From the NCBI RefSeq assembly GCF_003034845.1, contig NZ_PZKC01000009.1, positions 98,703 to 162,702 on the forward strand: 64,000 nt of DNA. The letters are read 5' to 3'. The stretch comes from Pseudothauera lacus. GTDB taxonomy: Bacteria; Pseudomonadota; Gammaproteobacteria; Burkholderiales; Rhodocyclaceae. The notes below the pieces were generated by a model, which had not been told where the DNA came from, did not search any database, and saw nothing but the letters and a program-made list of their open reading frames with translations. The position numbers were made by a program, and so were the translations under genes. This document shows, one piece after another, positions 45,950-57,063 of the stretch. Position 1 is the first letter of the stretch. Every line of letters begins with the position of its first letter.

Positions 45950-47236
45950 ATGACCATGTCCGCCCCCGAACACCTGCCGGAAATCGACAACGGCCTGCTG
46001 CGCTTCCTGACCTGCGGCAGCGTGGATGACGGCAAGAGCACGCTGATCGGCCGCCTGCTGTTCGACAGCAAGACCATCCTCGCCGACACCCTCAACGCCA
46101 TCGAGAAGACCTCGGCCAAGCGCGGCATGAGCGCGGTGGACCTGTCGCTGCTCACCGACGGCCTGCAGGCCGAGCGCGAGCAGGGCATCACCATCGACGT
46201 GGCCTACCGCTACTTCTCCACCGGCACGCGCAAGTACATCATCGCCGATGCGCCCGGCCACGAGCAGTACACCCGCAACATGGTCACCGCCGCGTCTACC
46301 GCCAACCTGGCCATCATCCTGGTCGATGCGCGCAAGGGCGTGCTCACCCAGACCCGGCGGCACTCCTACCTTGCCAGCCTGGTCGGCATCCCGCACCTGC
46401 TGGTGGCGGTGAACAAGATGGACCTGGTGGACTACGAGCAGGCCGCTTTCGAGCGCATCAAGGCCGACTACCTCGCCTTCGCCGACAAGCTCGGCATCAA
46501 GGACGTGCGCTTCATCCCGATCTCCGCGCTGGCCGGCGACATGATCGTCGAGCGTGGCGAGCGCCTGGGCTGGTACGACGGCCCCACCCTGCTGGAGATC
46601 CTCGAAGCCGTGCCCGCCGCGCACACCGAGCAGGCCGAGGACTTCCGCTTCCCGGTGCAGTTCGTCTGCCGCCCGCAGGATTCGGCCAACCCGGAACTGC
46701 ACGACTACCGCGGCTTCATGGGGCGGGTGGAGTCGGGCGAGGTCGCCGTGGGCGACGCGGTCACCGTGCTGCCCTCGGGCGCAGCGAGCCGGGTGAAGGC
46801 GATCGAGATCGGCGGCGTGCGCCAGGAGCGCGCCATCCACGAGCAGTCGGTGACCTTGCTGCTGGAAGACGAGATCGACATCTCGCGCGGCGACCTGATC
46901 GTCAAGTCGGCCGAGGCGCCCGAGCCGGTGAAGCAGATCGACGCCACCGTGTGCTGGCTGTCGGAGACGCCGATGAGCCCGGCGCGTACCTACCTGGTGC
47001 GCCACACCACCCGCGAGGTGAAGGCCAAGGTGGCGAAGATCGCCCACCGGGTGGACGTCAACACCCTGGCGCACGAAGAGGCCGGCCAGCTGGCGATGAA
47101 CGACATCGCGCGGATCACCCTCAAGCTCGCCCAGCCCATCGTCGCCGACCCCTACGCCGACAACCGCGCCACCGGCGCCTTCATCATCATCGACGAGAGC
47201 ACCAACAACACCGTCGGCGCCGGCATGATCGGCTGA
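45950..47236 (+). CDS. cysN: Sulfate adenylyltransferase subunit 1 (GTPase)
   Basis: GTPase subunit that drives APS formation by CysD. It has 428 residues and is related to EF-1alpha. G1 is GSVDDGKST near residue 24, the switch is EREQGITIDVAYRYF, G3 is DAPGHEQY, and G4 is NKMD. It lacks a fused C-terminal APS kinase domain (CysNC), in line with the APS reductase route. A second in-frame ATG is at 45956; either could be used. Because of the palindromic gap it may be expressed at a different level from cysD. Confidence 0.96.
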   Translation: MTMSAPEHLPEIDNGLLRFLTCGSVDDGKSTLIGRLLFDSKTILADTLNAIEKTSAKRGMSAVDLSLLTDGLQAEREQGITIDVAYRYFSTGTRKYIIADAPGHEQYTRNMVTAASTANLAIILVDARKGVLTQTRRHSYLASLVGIPHLLVAVNKMDLVDYEQAAFERIKADYLAFADKLGIKDVRFIPISALAGDMIVERGERLGWYDGPTLLEILEAVPAAHTEQAEDFRFPVQFVCRPQDSANPELHDYRGFMGRVESGEVAVGDAVTVLPSGAASRVKAIEIGGVRQERAIHEQSVTLLLEDEIDISRGDLIVKSAEAPEPVKQIDATVCWLSETPMSPARTYLVRHTTREVKAKVAKIAHRVDVNTLAHEEAGQLAMNDIARITLKLAQPIVADPYADNRATGAFIIIDESTNNTVGAGMIG

Positions 47237-47310
47237 ACAGGACCCGGGGGCACAGCCACCCCCGGGTCTGCGACAATCGGCACCTGCACATTGCCGATCC
47301 GGGCCCCCAC

Positions 47311-47703
<393 letters not shown>

Positions 47704-47852
47704 GGACCGTCGCGGAGATCGTCGCGCGGGAGCGCGCGGCAGAACTCACCCAACTGCACCGGGCCTGGCGGAACGTCTGCGCCGGACTAAACTCATACCC
47801 AGCGGATGGTGCGCGCCGCTGTCGCGCCGCACCCGCTGTCACGGAGGCTTCG

Positions 47853-49262
47853 ATGCGGTTGCACGCCCCCCTGCCGTTCCGCCGCCTGCTCGCTGCCGCT
47901 GCGCTGCTCATCGGCAGCCTGCTGGCCTACGCCACCACTGCCCCGCAGCCGTCGCCGCCGGTGCAGGTGCTCAGCGTGCGCGTAGACGGCGTCATCGGCC
48001 CGGCCACCGCCGACCTTGTGCATCGCGCCCTGCGCCGCGCCAGCGCGGACGGCGCGGCCCTGCTGGTGATCGAGCTCGATACCCCGGGCGGGCTGGACAC
48101 CTCGATGCGCGCGATCATCAAGGACATCCTCGCCGCCACCGTGCCGGTCGCCACCTTCGTCCATCCGGAAGGCGCCCGCGCCGCCAGTGCCGGCACCTAC
48201 ATCCTCTACGCCAGCCACATCGCCGCCATGGCGCCAGCCACCAATCTCGGTGCCGCGACACCGGTCGCCATCGGCATGGGCGACGCCGGCGGCAGACCGG
48301 CGCGCGAGCCCGCCGGGCCGGACGGCGCCGACCGCCCGCGCGCGCCCGCCGGCGGCGAGGCGATGAGCGCCAAGGCGGTCAATGACGCCGCCGCCTACAT
48401 CCGCGGTCTGGCCCAACTGCGCGGACGTGATGCCGACTTTGCCGAACGCGCGGTGCGCGAAGCCGCCAGCCTGTCGGCCGAGGAGGCGCTCGCCGCGGGT
48501 GTGATCGACATCGTCGCCGCCGACCTGCCCGCCCTGCTGCGCCAGCTTGACGGCCACACGGTGGAACTGGTCAGCGGCGAACGCCTCACCCTGGCTCTCG
48601 CCGATGCGCGCATCGAACGCCTCGAACCCGACCTGCGCAACCGCATCCTCGCCGCACTGGCCAACCCCCAGCTGGCGCTGATCCTGATGATGATCGGCAT
48701 CTATGGCCTGTTCTTCGAGTTCACCAGTCCGGGCTTCGGCGTGCCCGGTGTGGCCGGCGCGATCTGCCTGCTGATCGCGCTCTACGCCTTCCAGTTGCTG
48801 CCGGTGAACTGGGCCGGCGTGGCGCTGATCGCCATCGGCGCGGCGCTGATGCTGGCCGAGGCCTTCGCCCCCAGCTTCGGGGTGCTGGGCATCGGCGGCA
48901 TCATCGCCTTCATCGTCGGCGGGCTGTTTCTGGTCGACGGCGAGGTACCCGGTTTCGGTCTGCCGCTGTCCTTCATCGTCGGCCTCGCGCTGGCCAGCGC
49001 GGCGCTCATCATTGCCATCGGTGCCTTCGCCGTGAAGAGCCGACAGCGCCGCGTGGTCAGCGGCCGCGAGGAGCTGATCGGCGCCCGCGGCGTGATCGGC
49101 GCGCCGATCGGCGACGGCGACCACTGGATCCACATCCACGGCGAGAACTGGCGCGCGCGCAGCAAGGAAGCACTGTGCAGCGGCGAGGCGGTCACCGTCA
49201 CCGCCATCGACGGCCTCATCCTGCAGGTCTCCCACGACGAACCACCCCAGACCCGGAGGTAA
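47853..49262 (+). CDS. nfeD: NfeD-type membrane-bound ClpP-class serine protease
   Basis: Long-form NfeD (1510-N-like) of 469 residues. A signal or anchor segment at about 8-27 is followed by a ClpP-like periplasmic protease domain. The nucleophile is Ser112 in [10 protein letters not shown]; Lys174 in [12 protein letters not shown] is the likely general base. An unusual Gly/Pro/Asp-rich stretch (about 140-170) lies between them. Four or five membrane helices fill 270-395 and an OB-fold NfeD domain ends the protein. It is 5 bases ahead of the slipin gene, its usual partner, whose C-terminal region such proteases can cut. Confidence 0.92.
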   Translation: MRLHAPLPFRRLLAAAALLIGSLLAYATTAPQPSPPVQVLSVRVDGVIGPATADLVHRALRRASADGAALLVIELDTPGGLDTSMRAIIKDILAATVPVATFVHPEGARAASAGTYILYASHIAAMAPATNLGAATPVAIGMGDAGGRPAREPAGPDGADRPRAPAGGEAMSAKAVNDAAAYIRGLAQLRGRDADFAERAVREAASLSAEEALAAGVIDIVAADLPALLRQLDGHTVELVSGERLTLALADARIERLEPDLRNRILAALANPQLALILMMIGIYGLFFEFTSPGFGVPGVAGAICLLIALYAFQLLPVNWAGVALIAIGAALMLAEAFAPSFGVLGIGGIIAFIVGGLFLVDGEVPGFGLPLSFIVGLALASAALIIAIGAFAVKSRQRRVVSGREELIGARGVIGAPIGDGDHWIHIHGENWRARSKEALCSGEAVTVTAIDGLILQVSHDEPPQTRR

Positions 49263-49267
49263 TCACC

Positions 49268-50038
49268 ATGCTGGACTTCAACCTCGGCATTGCCCCGCTG
49301 CTCATCCTGCTGCTGTTCCTGGCCGTCTCGGCGCTGAAGATCCTGCGCGAGTACGAGCGCGCGGTGATCTTCATGCTCGGACGCTTCTGGAAGGTGAAGG
49401 GCCCGGGCCTCATCATCGTCATCCCCGGTCTGCAGCAGATGGTGCGCGTGGACCTGCGCGTGGTCACCATGGACGTGCCTAGCCAGGACGTGATCTCGCG
49501 CGACAACGTGTCGGTGAAGGTCAACGCGGTGGTGTATTTCCGCGTCGTCGACCCCGAGAAGGCCATCATCCAGGTCGAGGACTACCTGATGGCGACCAGC
49601 CAGCTCGCCCAGACCACGCTGCGCGCGGTACTCGGCAAGCACGAGCTCGACGAGATGCTGTCCGAACGCGAGAAGCTCAACAACGACGTGCAGCAGATCC
49701 TCGATTCGCAGACCGACGCCTGGGGCATCAAGGTCGCCAATGTGGAAATCAAGCACATCGACCTCAACGAGACCATGGTGCGGGCCATCGCCCGCCAGGC
49801 CGAGGCCGAGCGCGAGCGCCGTGCCAAGGTGATCCACGCCGAAGGCGAGAAGCAGGCCGCGGAAACCCTCATGGAGGCCGCCGAGATGCTCTCGCGCCAA
49901 CCCGCGGCAATGCAGCTGCGTTACCTGCAGACTCTTACCCAGGTTGCCGGCGACAAATCCTCCACCCTCGTCTTCCCGGTGCCGGTGGATCTGCTGCAGG
50001 CCCTCGGGGGCGATCGCGGCCTATCCAGAAAGGAATAG
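49268..50038 (+). CDS. Slipin (stomatin/prohibitin-family membrane protein)
   Basis: SPFH-domain protein of 256 residues, anchored by one N-terminal hydrophobic segment ([18 protein letters not shown]). The SPFH domain follows ([21 protein letters not shown] in part), then [19 protein letters not shown] and a helical [20 protein letters not shown] segment for oligomerisation. It is probably a membrane microdomain scaffold regulated by the upstream NfeD protease. The pair is one of the most conserved slipin contexts. Confidence 0.94.
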   Translation: MLDFNLGIAPLLILLLFLAVSALKILREYERAVIFMLGRFWKVKGPGLIIVIPGLQQMVRVDLRVVTMDVPSQDVISRDNVSVKVNAVVYFRVVDPEKAIIQVEDYLMATSQLAQTTLRAVLGKHELDEMLSEREKLNNDVQQILDSQTDAWGIKVANVEIKHIDLNETMVRAIARQAEAERERRAKVIHAEGEKQAAETLMEAAEMLSRQPAAMQLRYLQTLTQVAGDKSSTLVFPVPVDLLQALGGDRGLSRKE

Positions 50039-50178
50039 CAGGCAAAGCGCCTGCGAGGGCCGTCGTTTTCGGGCACAATCGCGCGTTCAGGGCTTTACGC
50101 GGGTGCGACTTCGGCGCAACATACCCGCTCGGCATGGACAGGCCGCCGACCATGGCCGGCGGCAAGCGGGGAAACGGG

Positions 50179-51105
50179 ATGAACATGATCGGCAAGCTGC
50201 GCGCCCTCTTCGGCGGCGCCCAGCAGGATGAACAGGGCGTGGCCTGGCACATGGATCGCTTCATCGAGATCCTCGAACCGGCGATCTTCGAACTGCCCGA
50301 CTACCGCAGCAGGCTCGAACCGGCGGCGCACCACGCCCACGATTACTGCACCCGCCTCGCCACTGCGGTGCCCGGCCCCTACGCCGTGGGCCATGGCAAC
50401 CACGGCAGCGACCCGCTGATCAGCGCACTCTTCCCTCAACGCGAGGACATCGGCACCGCCTTCGGGCGCAGCGTCGAAGTGCGCGACCGCATCCACGAAT
50501 TCACCGCCAACGGCAACGCGGAAGTGTATGCCCTGCTCGGCATGCGCCAGCGCGTCAGCGCCGCTCCGCGGACCAACGGTGAAGCGCTGCCGGCGGGGTG
50601 GAGCAAACCGCGCTTTGCCGACCATACCGTGCGCAGCCTCGACGACAGCGAGGACGCCGTACGCCAGCAGTTCGCCGCCGCCGCCTTCGACAGCCTGCGC
50701 CACGGCTTCCTCAACCAGGTTCAGAATCTGCGCCGTTGCAAGAAGCTCATGCACAGCGAACGCGAACTGCTGCGTGAGGTCGCCAGCGACGACGACGCCA
50801 ACGGCGCCGACGAAGCCCACGCCATGCTCGCCTCCGACCTCAGCCCGGGCGGCCTGCTCGACGGCCTGGTGGCCTGGTTGAACGCCCCGCAGGCACACCT
50901 GCGCCTGGAAATGGGCCACGACGACGCCACCGTCATCATGCCCCACAGCGACCCCGCCCAGCGCGGCCTGCAGAAACTCGAGCTGCCCGCCCTGGTCGGT
51001 GCCGACCGGCGGCGCTGGCCGATCTGCGTGATCCGCTTCGAGCGCGAGGAGGCGCTTGCCGCGGTGAGCCGCGAAAGCGTCGCCCACCGCTACATCGTCA
51101 TCTGA
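50179..51105 (+). CDS. Unrecognised soluble protein
   Basis: Hypothetical protein of 308 residues from the ATG at 50179 (GAAACGGG just upstream as a weak ribosome-binding site); an in-frame start at 50134 adds 15 residues. It has no signal peptide or membrane helix. N-terminal MIGKLRALFGG and FIEILEPAIFELPDYRSRL look helical; a mid-part helix bundle (about 155-200) carries KKLMHSERELLREV; the C-terminus contains RRWPICVIRFEREEALAAV. No catalytic motif is evident. It follows the slipin gene by 140 bases and may or may not share its transcript. Confidence 0.7.
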   Translation: MNMIGKLRALFGGAQQDEQGVAWHMDRFIEILEPAIFELPDYRSRLEPAAHHAHDYCTRLATAVPGPYAVGHGNHGSDPLISALFPQREDIGTAFGRSVEVRDRIHEFTANGNAEVYALLGMRQRVSAAPRTNGEALPAGWSKPRFADHTVRSLDDSEDAVRQQFAAAAFDSLRHGFLNQVQNLRRCKKLMHSERELLREVASDDDANGADEAHAMLASDLSPGGLLDGLVAWLNAPQAHLRLEMGHDDATVIMPHSDPAQRGLQKLELPALVGADRRRWPICVIRFEREEALAAVSRESVAHRYIVI

Positions 51106-51119
51106 ACGTCCTCCGAATC

Positions 51120-51995
51120 TCAGTCGAGGACCAGGGCGAGCGCCACGGGCAGGAAGATCAAGGCGGCGAGGTTGCCGAGCAGCACCATTGAGGCGACCTT
51201 GCCGGGTTCCTGGTGGTAGCGCTCGGCAAAGATGTAGTTCAGCACCGCCGGCGGCAGGGCGCCGAAGACCAGCAGCAGGGCCTGTTCGCGCGGCGGCAGA
51301 TCGAAGAACTGCATCACCCCCCAGGCCAGCGCCATCCCCACCAGCGGCCGCGCCAGCGCGGCAAACAGACCCGCCCCCACGGCATCGATGCGCGAATCGG
51401 CCAGGCGCACGCCGAGGGCAAAGAGCATCAGCGGGATGGAGATGTCGCCGAGCATGCGGATGGCGATCATCAACGGTGGCCAGATCTCGATGGCGGCGAT
51501 ACCCACCGCCAGCCCCGCCAGGGTAGCCAGTACCGACGGTACCTTCCACACCGTCCACAGGCTGATGCGGTGGTCGAGCAGCCAGGCGCCGAAGGAAAAA
51601 TGCAGCAGGTTGGAGACCATGAACATCACCACCGCCGGCGCCAGAGCCATCTCGCCGAAGGCCAGCACCGCCAGCGGCAGACCGAGGTTGCCACAGTTGT
51701 TGAACATGATCGGCGGCACCAGGGTCTTTGTCGCCATCCCGCTGGCCCGCGCCAGTGCCCACGCCGCCAGCCCGGAGCCGATCACCACCACCAGCGTGGC
51801 CAGGGTCAGCGGCACGAAGTCGGCAATCCTGAACTCCTTGTTGGCCAGCGCGGCAAAGACCAGCGCCGGCACGAAGACGTCCATGTTGAGCTTGTTGGCG
51901 TGGCTGAGGTCCGGCCGCGTGCGCCGGCCGACGAGATAGCCGAGCGCGGTGATGGCGAAGAGCGGAAAGAGGATGGCGACGATGCGGATCAACAT
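51120..51995 (-). CDS. AEC-family transporter (auxin efflux carrier type)
   Basis: Inner membrane transporter of 291 residues with about ten hydrophobic segments in two inverted halves. Family features include the GYLVGRRTRPDL start region, the FNNCGNLGLPL motif in TM4, where helix breaks occur, and GALPPAVLNYIFAERY near the C-terminus. Bacterial members export malate or other carboxylates or remain undefined; substrate unknown here. The ATG at 51995 was chosen since 27 further open codons upstream are not hydrophobic. It lies 111 bases after the hslU stop on the same strand. Confidence 0.9.
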   Translation of the reverse strand: MLIRIVAILFPLFAITALGYLVGRRTRPDLSHANKLNMDVFVPALVFAALANKEFRIADFVPLTLATLVVVIGSGLAAWALARASGMATKTLVPPIMFNNCGNLGLPLAVLAFGEMALAPAVVMFMVSNLLHFSFGAWLLDHRISLWTVWKVPSVLATLAGLAVGIAAIEIWPPLMIAIRMLGDISIPLMLFALGVRLADSRIDAVGAGLFAALARPLVGMALAWGVMQFFDLPPREQALLLVFGALPPAVLNYIFAERYHQEPGKVASMVLLGNLAALIFLPVALALVLD

Positions 51996-52106
51996 GGGCG
52001 GGCGGCCTGGGCGCGGGCGAACGCCACAGTGTAGCCGCGGGCAACCGCCCGCCCCCCGGCACAGTTGGCGGCGCATCGACCGATACGCCGCGCGCGCCGC
52101 AGCGCC

Positions 52107-53441
<1,335 letters not shown>

Positions 53442-53458
53442 GGCGGCAGCAGCGTCGT

Positions 53459-53995
53459 TCAGTCCAGCGTCTCGATGACGTGGCTGTGGTTGGTGTAGAT
53501 GCACAGGTCGCCGGCGATCGACAGCGACTTGCGGACGATATCCTCGGGGGCGAGCTCGGTGTTCTCCAGCAGCGCGCGCGCGGCCGACTGTGCGAACGCG
53601 CCACCGCTGCCGATGGCGACGATGCCGTACTCCGGTTCGAGCACGTCGCCATTGCCGGTGATCACCAGCGAGTTGTCGCGGTCGGCCACCGCCAGCATGG
53701 CCTCCAGGCGGCGCAGCATGCGGTCGGTGCGCCAGTCCTTGGCAAGCTCGACGGCACTGCGCAGAAGATTGCCCTGGTGCTTTTCGAGCTTGGCCTCGAA
53801 GCGCTCGAAAAGGGTAAAGGCATCCGCGGTGCCACCGGCAAAACCGGCGAGGATGCGCTCCTGGTAGAGGCGGCGCACCTTGCGCGCGCTGGCCTTGATG
53901 ACGATGTTGCCAAGGGTGACCTGGCCGTCGCCACCGAGGGCGACGCGATTGCCCCGTCGCACCGAGAGAATGGTGGTGCCGCGAAACTGTTCCAT
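53459..53995 (-). CDS. hslV: ATP-dependent protease peptidase subunit HslV
   Basis: Threonine peptidase forming a double hexamer in the HslUV protease. It has 178 residues. The mature N-terminal nucleophile is the Thr of TTILSVRR, exposed after removal of the six-residue MEQFRG leader. [10 protein letters not shown] and the [16 protein letters not shown] block are hallmarks. The ATG at 53995 gives the family start. It sits 77 bases after the STAS protein and just ahead of hslU. Confidence 0.97.
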   Translation of the reverse strand: MEQFRGTTILSVRRGNRVALGGDGQVTLGNIVIKASARKVRRLYQERILAGFAGGTADAFTLFERFEAKLEKHQGNLLRSAVELAKDWRTDRMLRRLEAMLAVADRDNSLVITGNGDVLEPEYGIVAIGSGGAFAQSAARALLENTELAPEDIVRKSLSIAGDLCIYTNHSHVIETLD

Positions 53996-54072
53996 GGGTA
54001 TCCGTCCTGCGCGGGCAGCCGGCGGCCCGCATCGTGAATTGATGCATGCCGGCCGCAGCCGGCAGTGAAGGC

Positions 54073-55257
54073 TCAACTGCGCAGCATCACCTGCGCCACC
54101 TGGTCCACGCCCATCACCCGCAACAGGGCCCCGACCATGGCATTGACGTTCTGCAACACCACCAGCTTGCCCTGCGCCTGCAGGGTGGCGAGGATGTTGA
54201 ACAGGGTGCCGGCGCTGACGAAGTCGATGCGGCGCAGCTGCGCACAGTCCACCTCGACGGCCTGCTTGTCGGCGGCAAACGCCGCCAGCTTGCGGATGCT
54301 GTCGGCCTGCGCGCCGGTGATCACCCCTTCCAGGCGGGGACCATCGGCGCTCTTGCAGGGCGCCCCGCTGTCGGCCGCGGCACCCTGCACCGGCTGGGCG
54401 CGCGGTTCCCACGACGGCGGCGACTCCTCGAAAGTCACCGCGTAATCCACCGCCAGTTCCTCGAAGCGGTCCTGCTCGCCGGTGTACTGCAGCATCTCCA
54501 GCAGCAGCAGCCAGATCTCGCGGTTCTCTGCCTGTCCCGGGCTGACCTGGCCGGCCAGCATGTTCACCAGCTGCTGGCAGTTGAGCACCGCCACCTTGAC
54601 GCGGTCGGCGGCCAACTGGCGGAGGAGGTCGAAGAACAGCTTGCAGCCGGCATCGTCCACCGCGCGCAGGCGGGCCAGATCAATGCGGATCGCGCCGCTC
54701 TTGCGGCCGATGACGCCAATCTGCTGGAACTGCGCGCTGGCCTTGCTGCTCAGGCTGCCGGCCAGATTGACCAGCGGCGCGGCATCGCCGCGGCCGGCCG
54801 TGCGCTGGCTGGAGAGATCCTCCCAGGGCGGTGGCGAGCGCTCGAAACGGGTGGCGTAGTCGAGCACGCGGGACTCGAAGCGCTGGCGCTTGCCGGTGAG
54901 ACGGTAGAGGTCGAGAAGCATCATCCACAGCCCCTCGCCGGCACTGGCGGCGGGGTCGTCGATCACCGCGTCGAGAACCTTTTCCGCTTCCTCGGTATCG
55001 CCATTGGCGTAGAGCACGGCAGCTTCCTCATACACCGCACCGACGCCGGCATCCATCTCCTGCACTTCCACCAGTCCGGCACACTGGGCCAGCGCATGGG
55101 GAATGTCGCCGCCGGTAAAGTCGAGCGAGGAGAGCTCGGTAGGCGGTGGCTTGGGCTGCCCCTGGCGGGCATCGTCAGCACTGCCCCGACCGGCGTCGCG
55201 TTTGCCCACGCCGCCGGTGTCGGTAGATGACTTCCTGCCAAAGAAGGGAAGAACCAC
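54073..55257 (-). CDS. Protein with two STAS-like domains
   Basis: Cytosolic protein of 394 residues from a GTG at 55257 ([10 protein letters not shown] start); other starts are possible since the frame stays open upstream into the ybgC region. Two anti-sigma-antagonist-like STAS domains are suggested at about 150-230 ([21 protein letters not shown]) in the middle and about 315-394 ([20 protein letters not shown]) at the end, each preceded by a helical [11 protein letters not shown] or [14 protein letters not shown] type segment. The expected phospho-Ser positions are DDAG and FVSAG. Partner unknown. It precedes hslVU on the same strand and diverges from the tol-pal block. Confidence 0.75.
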   Translation of the reverse strand: MVLPFFGRKSSTDTGGVGKRDAGRGSADDARQGQPKPPPTELSSLDFTGGDIPHALAQCAGLVEVQEMDAGVGAVYEEAAVLYANGDTEEAEKVLDAVIDDPAASAGEGLWMMLLDLYRLTGKRQRFESRVLDYATRFERSPPPWEDLSSQRTAGRGDAAPLVNLAGSLSSKASAQFQQIGVIGRKSGAIRIDLARLRAVDDAGCKLFFDLLRQLAADRVKVAVLNCQQLVNMLAGQVSPGQAENREIWLLLLEMLQYTGEQDRFEELAVDYAVTFEESPPSWEPRAQPVQGAAADSGAPCKSADGPRLEGVITGAQADSIRKLAAFAADKQAVEVDCAQLRRIDFVSAGTLFNILATLQAQGKLVVLQNVNAMVGALLRVMGVDQVAQVMLRS

Positions 55258-55500
55258 GCGCTGTCCTGTCCGTGCCGAAAAGGGTTGCAACAGCCCCGCC
55301 GCACCGCACAACGGCGGGCGAAGCGGGCTAAGAGAATAGCACCTTCGCAAACATGTTTGGAGGCCATCGCCACCCATTTCCGCTACAGGAACAGCAATTC
55401 CCCCCGTTCCGACACAGCAACTTACCTTTTGAGAGCATTTCCACCCCCTGCCACCGTCGCGCCATGCTGCACTGCGCTGCACCTCAGCTAGAATGCGCCG

Positions 55501-55959
55501 ATGCACCTCGTACGACCTCCAGCCGACCGCCGCCCCCCTGCCCCACAGCCTCCCGGCTTCATCTGGCCGGTGCGCGTCTACTATGAAGACACCGACGCTG
55601 CCGGCGTGGTGTACTACGCCAATTACCTGCGTTTCTGCGAACGCGCGCGCACCGAATGGCTGCGTGAGGCGGGCTTCTCGCAGCAGCAACTGCTCGCCGA
55701 AAGCGGTCTCGCCTTCGTCGTACGTTCGGTGAATGCCGACTACCTCCTCCCGGCCGTGCTCGACGACGCCCTGCGGGTGGTCTCGCGCATTGCCCACCTG
55801 GGCCGCGCCAGCATCGAGTTCAATCAGCAGATCGTCCGCGGCAGCGAACGTCTGTTCGAAGCGCAGGTCACAATCGCCTGCGTGGACTGGCAGCGCCGCA
55901 AGCCTGCCGCCATGCCCCCCGAGCTCAGAACCCAACTTTCGCGACTCGCGCCAGCATGA
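55501..55959 (+). CDS. ybgC: Tol-Pal system-associated acyl-CoA thioesterase
   Basis: Hotdog-fold thioesterase of 152 residues acting on acyl-CoA/acyl-ACP and associated with phospholipid enzymes. The 4HBT signature YYEDTDAAGVVYYANYLRF has the catalytic Asp near residue 32. The N-terminal 20 residues are Pro-rich and poorly conserved, and a TAGAAT (55489-55494) lies only 6 bases ahead of the ATG, so the start is uncertain or the mRNA almost leaderless. It leads the tol-pal block; its stop overlaps tolQ in an ATGA. Confidence 0.93.
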   Translation: MHLVRPPADRRPPAPQPPGFIWPVRVYYEDTDAAGVVYYANYLRFCERARTEWLREAGFSQQQLLAESGLAFVVRSVNADYLLPAVLDDALRVVSRIAHLGRASIEFNQQIVRGSERLFEAQVTIACVDWQRRKPAAMPPELRTQLSRLAPA

Positions 55960-56630
55960 CCGTCACTCAAGACCTCTCCATCCTCAGCCTGATCGCCGAG
56001 GCCAGCCTCCTCGTCCAGCTCGTCATGGCCCTGCTGGCCGGCCTGTCGCTGGTGTCGTGGTACTGGATCTTCCGCAAGGCCTTCCAGATCCGCGCCGCGC
56101 GCACGCGCACGCTTGAGTTCGAACGCGACTTCTGGAGCGGCGGCGACCTCAATGCGCTCTATCAGTCGGCCACCGCGTCGCGCCATCACGCCGGCGGCAT
56201 GGAGCGCATCTTTGAAGCCGGCTACCGCGAATACACCAAGCTGCGCGCCAAGAGCCACGACCACGACGCCATCATCGAAGGCTCACGGCGCGCCATGCGC
56301 GCCACCTACCAGCGTGAGGTGGACGACCTCGAAGCCCACCTCGCCTTCCTCGCCTCGGTCGGCTCGGTATCGCCCTACATCGGCCTGCTGGGCACCGTGT
56401 GGGGGATCATGAATTCCTTCCGCGGTCTGTCCAACATGACCTCGGCGACGCTCTCGCACGTCGCCCCGGGCATCGCCGAAGCGCTGGTGGCCACCGCCAT
56501 TGGCCTCTTCGCGGCGATTCCCGCGGTCGTGGCGTACAACCGCTTCGCCCACGACATCGACCGCATCGGCATCCGCTTCGAGAGCTTCATGGAGGAGTTC
56601 TCCAACATCCTCCAGCGCCAGTTGCGCTGA
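55956..56630 (+). CDS. tolQ: Tol-Pal system proton channel subunit TolQ
   Basis: Inner membrane subunit of the TolQRA motor that energises outer membrane constriction at division. It has 224 residues with three membrane helices: about 22-45 (ALLAGLSLVSWYWIF), 130-155 (SPYIGLLGTVWGIMNSF) and 170-195 (TAIGLFAAIPAVVAYNRF). It belongs to the ExbB/MotA family; GLLGTVWGIM is the signature. It overlaps ybgC by 4 bases and precedes tolR by 19. Confidence 0.97.
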   Translation: MTVTQDLSILSLIAEASLLVQLVMALLAGLSLVSWYWIFRKAFQIRAARTRTLEFERDFWSGGDLNALYQSATASRHHAGGMERIFEAGYREYTKLRAKSHDHDAIIEGSRRAMRATYQREVDDLEAHLAFLASVGSVSPYIGLLGTVWGIMNSFRGLSNMTSATLSHVAPGIAEALVATAIGLFAAIPAVVAYNRFAHDIDRIGIRFESFMEEFSNILQRQLR

Positions 56631-56649
56631 GGCTGCGGAGATTTAGACG

Positions 56650-57063
56650 ATGCGCCAGCGCCGCCTGATGAACCAGATCAACGTCGTGCCCTACATCGAC
56701 GTGATGCTGGTGCTGCTGGTGATCTTCATGGTCACCGCGCCGATGATCCAGACCGGCAACATCGACGTGCCCACCGCCGGAGCGGTGTCTACGCCGCCTA
56801 CCGAGGCGGTGGTGATCGCCGTCGACGCCGATCGCAGCCTGTCGGTCCGCGCCACCGCCAACGCCGCCGAACGCAAGCTCACCGATCTCGAGTTCCAGCG
56901 CTTCCTCGCCGAGGCGCTGGCCGCCAACCCCGAGCAGACCTTCCTTATCGCCGCCGACAAGACCCTGCCCTACCAGACCGTCATCGACGTGCTGGAGGCG
57001 GTGCGCCGCGCCGGGGTCAGCAAGGTCAGCCTGCAGACTGCCGCCAGTGGCAACGGGCGATGA
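56650..57063 (+). CDS. tolR: Tol-Pal system protein TolR
   Basis: Proton channel partner of TolQ, with 137 residues. The single helix near the N-terminus contains VPYIDVMLVLLVIFMVTAP, with the Asp that carries protons (residue 17). The periplasmic domain ends in VIDVLEAVRRAGVSKVSLQT as in ExbD/TolR proteins. The start is short compared with E. coli TolR, but MRQRRLMNQINVVPYID matches betaproteobacterial forms. Its stop overlaps the tolA ATG. Confidence 0.96.
   Translation: MRQRRLMNQINVVPYIDVMLVLLVIFMVTAPMIQTGNIDVPTAGAVSTPPTEAVVIAVDADRSLSVRATANAAERKLTDLEFQRFLAEALAANPEQTFLIAADKTLPYQTVIDVLEAVRRAGVSKVSLQTAASGNGR

Noticed and set aside
50095..52062. 655-codon minus-strand frame covering the AEC transporter and the unknown gene
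   Set aside because: It lies in a different frame from the membrane protein, which has clear AEC features; composition is that of an antisense shadow.
53442..54047. Extension of hslU by about 200 codons upstream
   Set aside because: The extra part is hslV and its leader read in another frame; HslU proteins start at the chosen Met.
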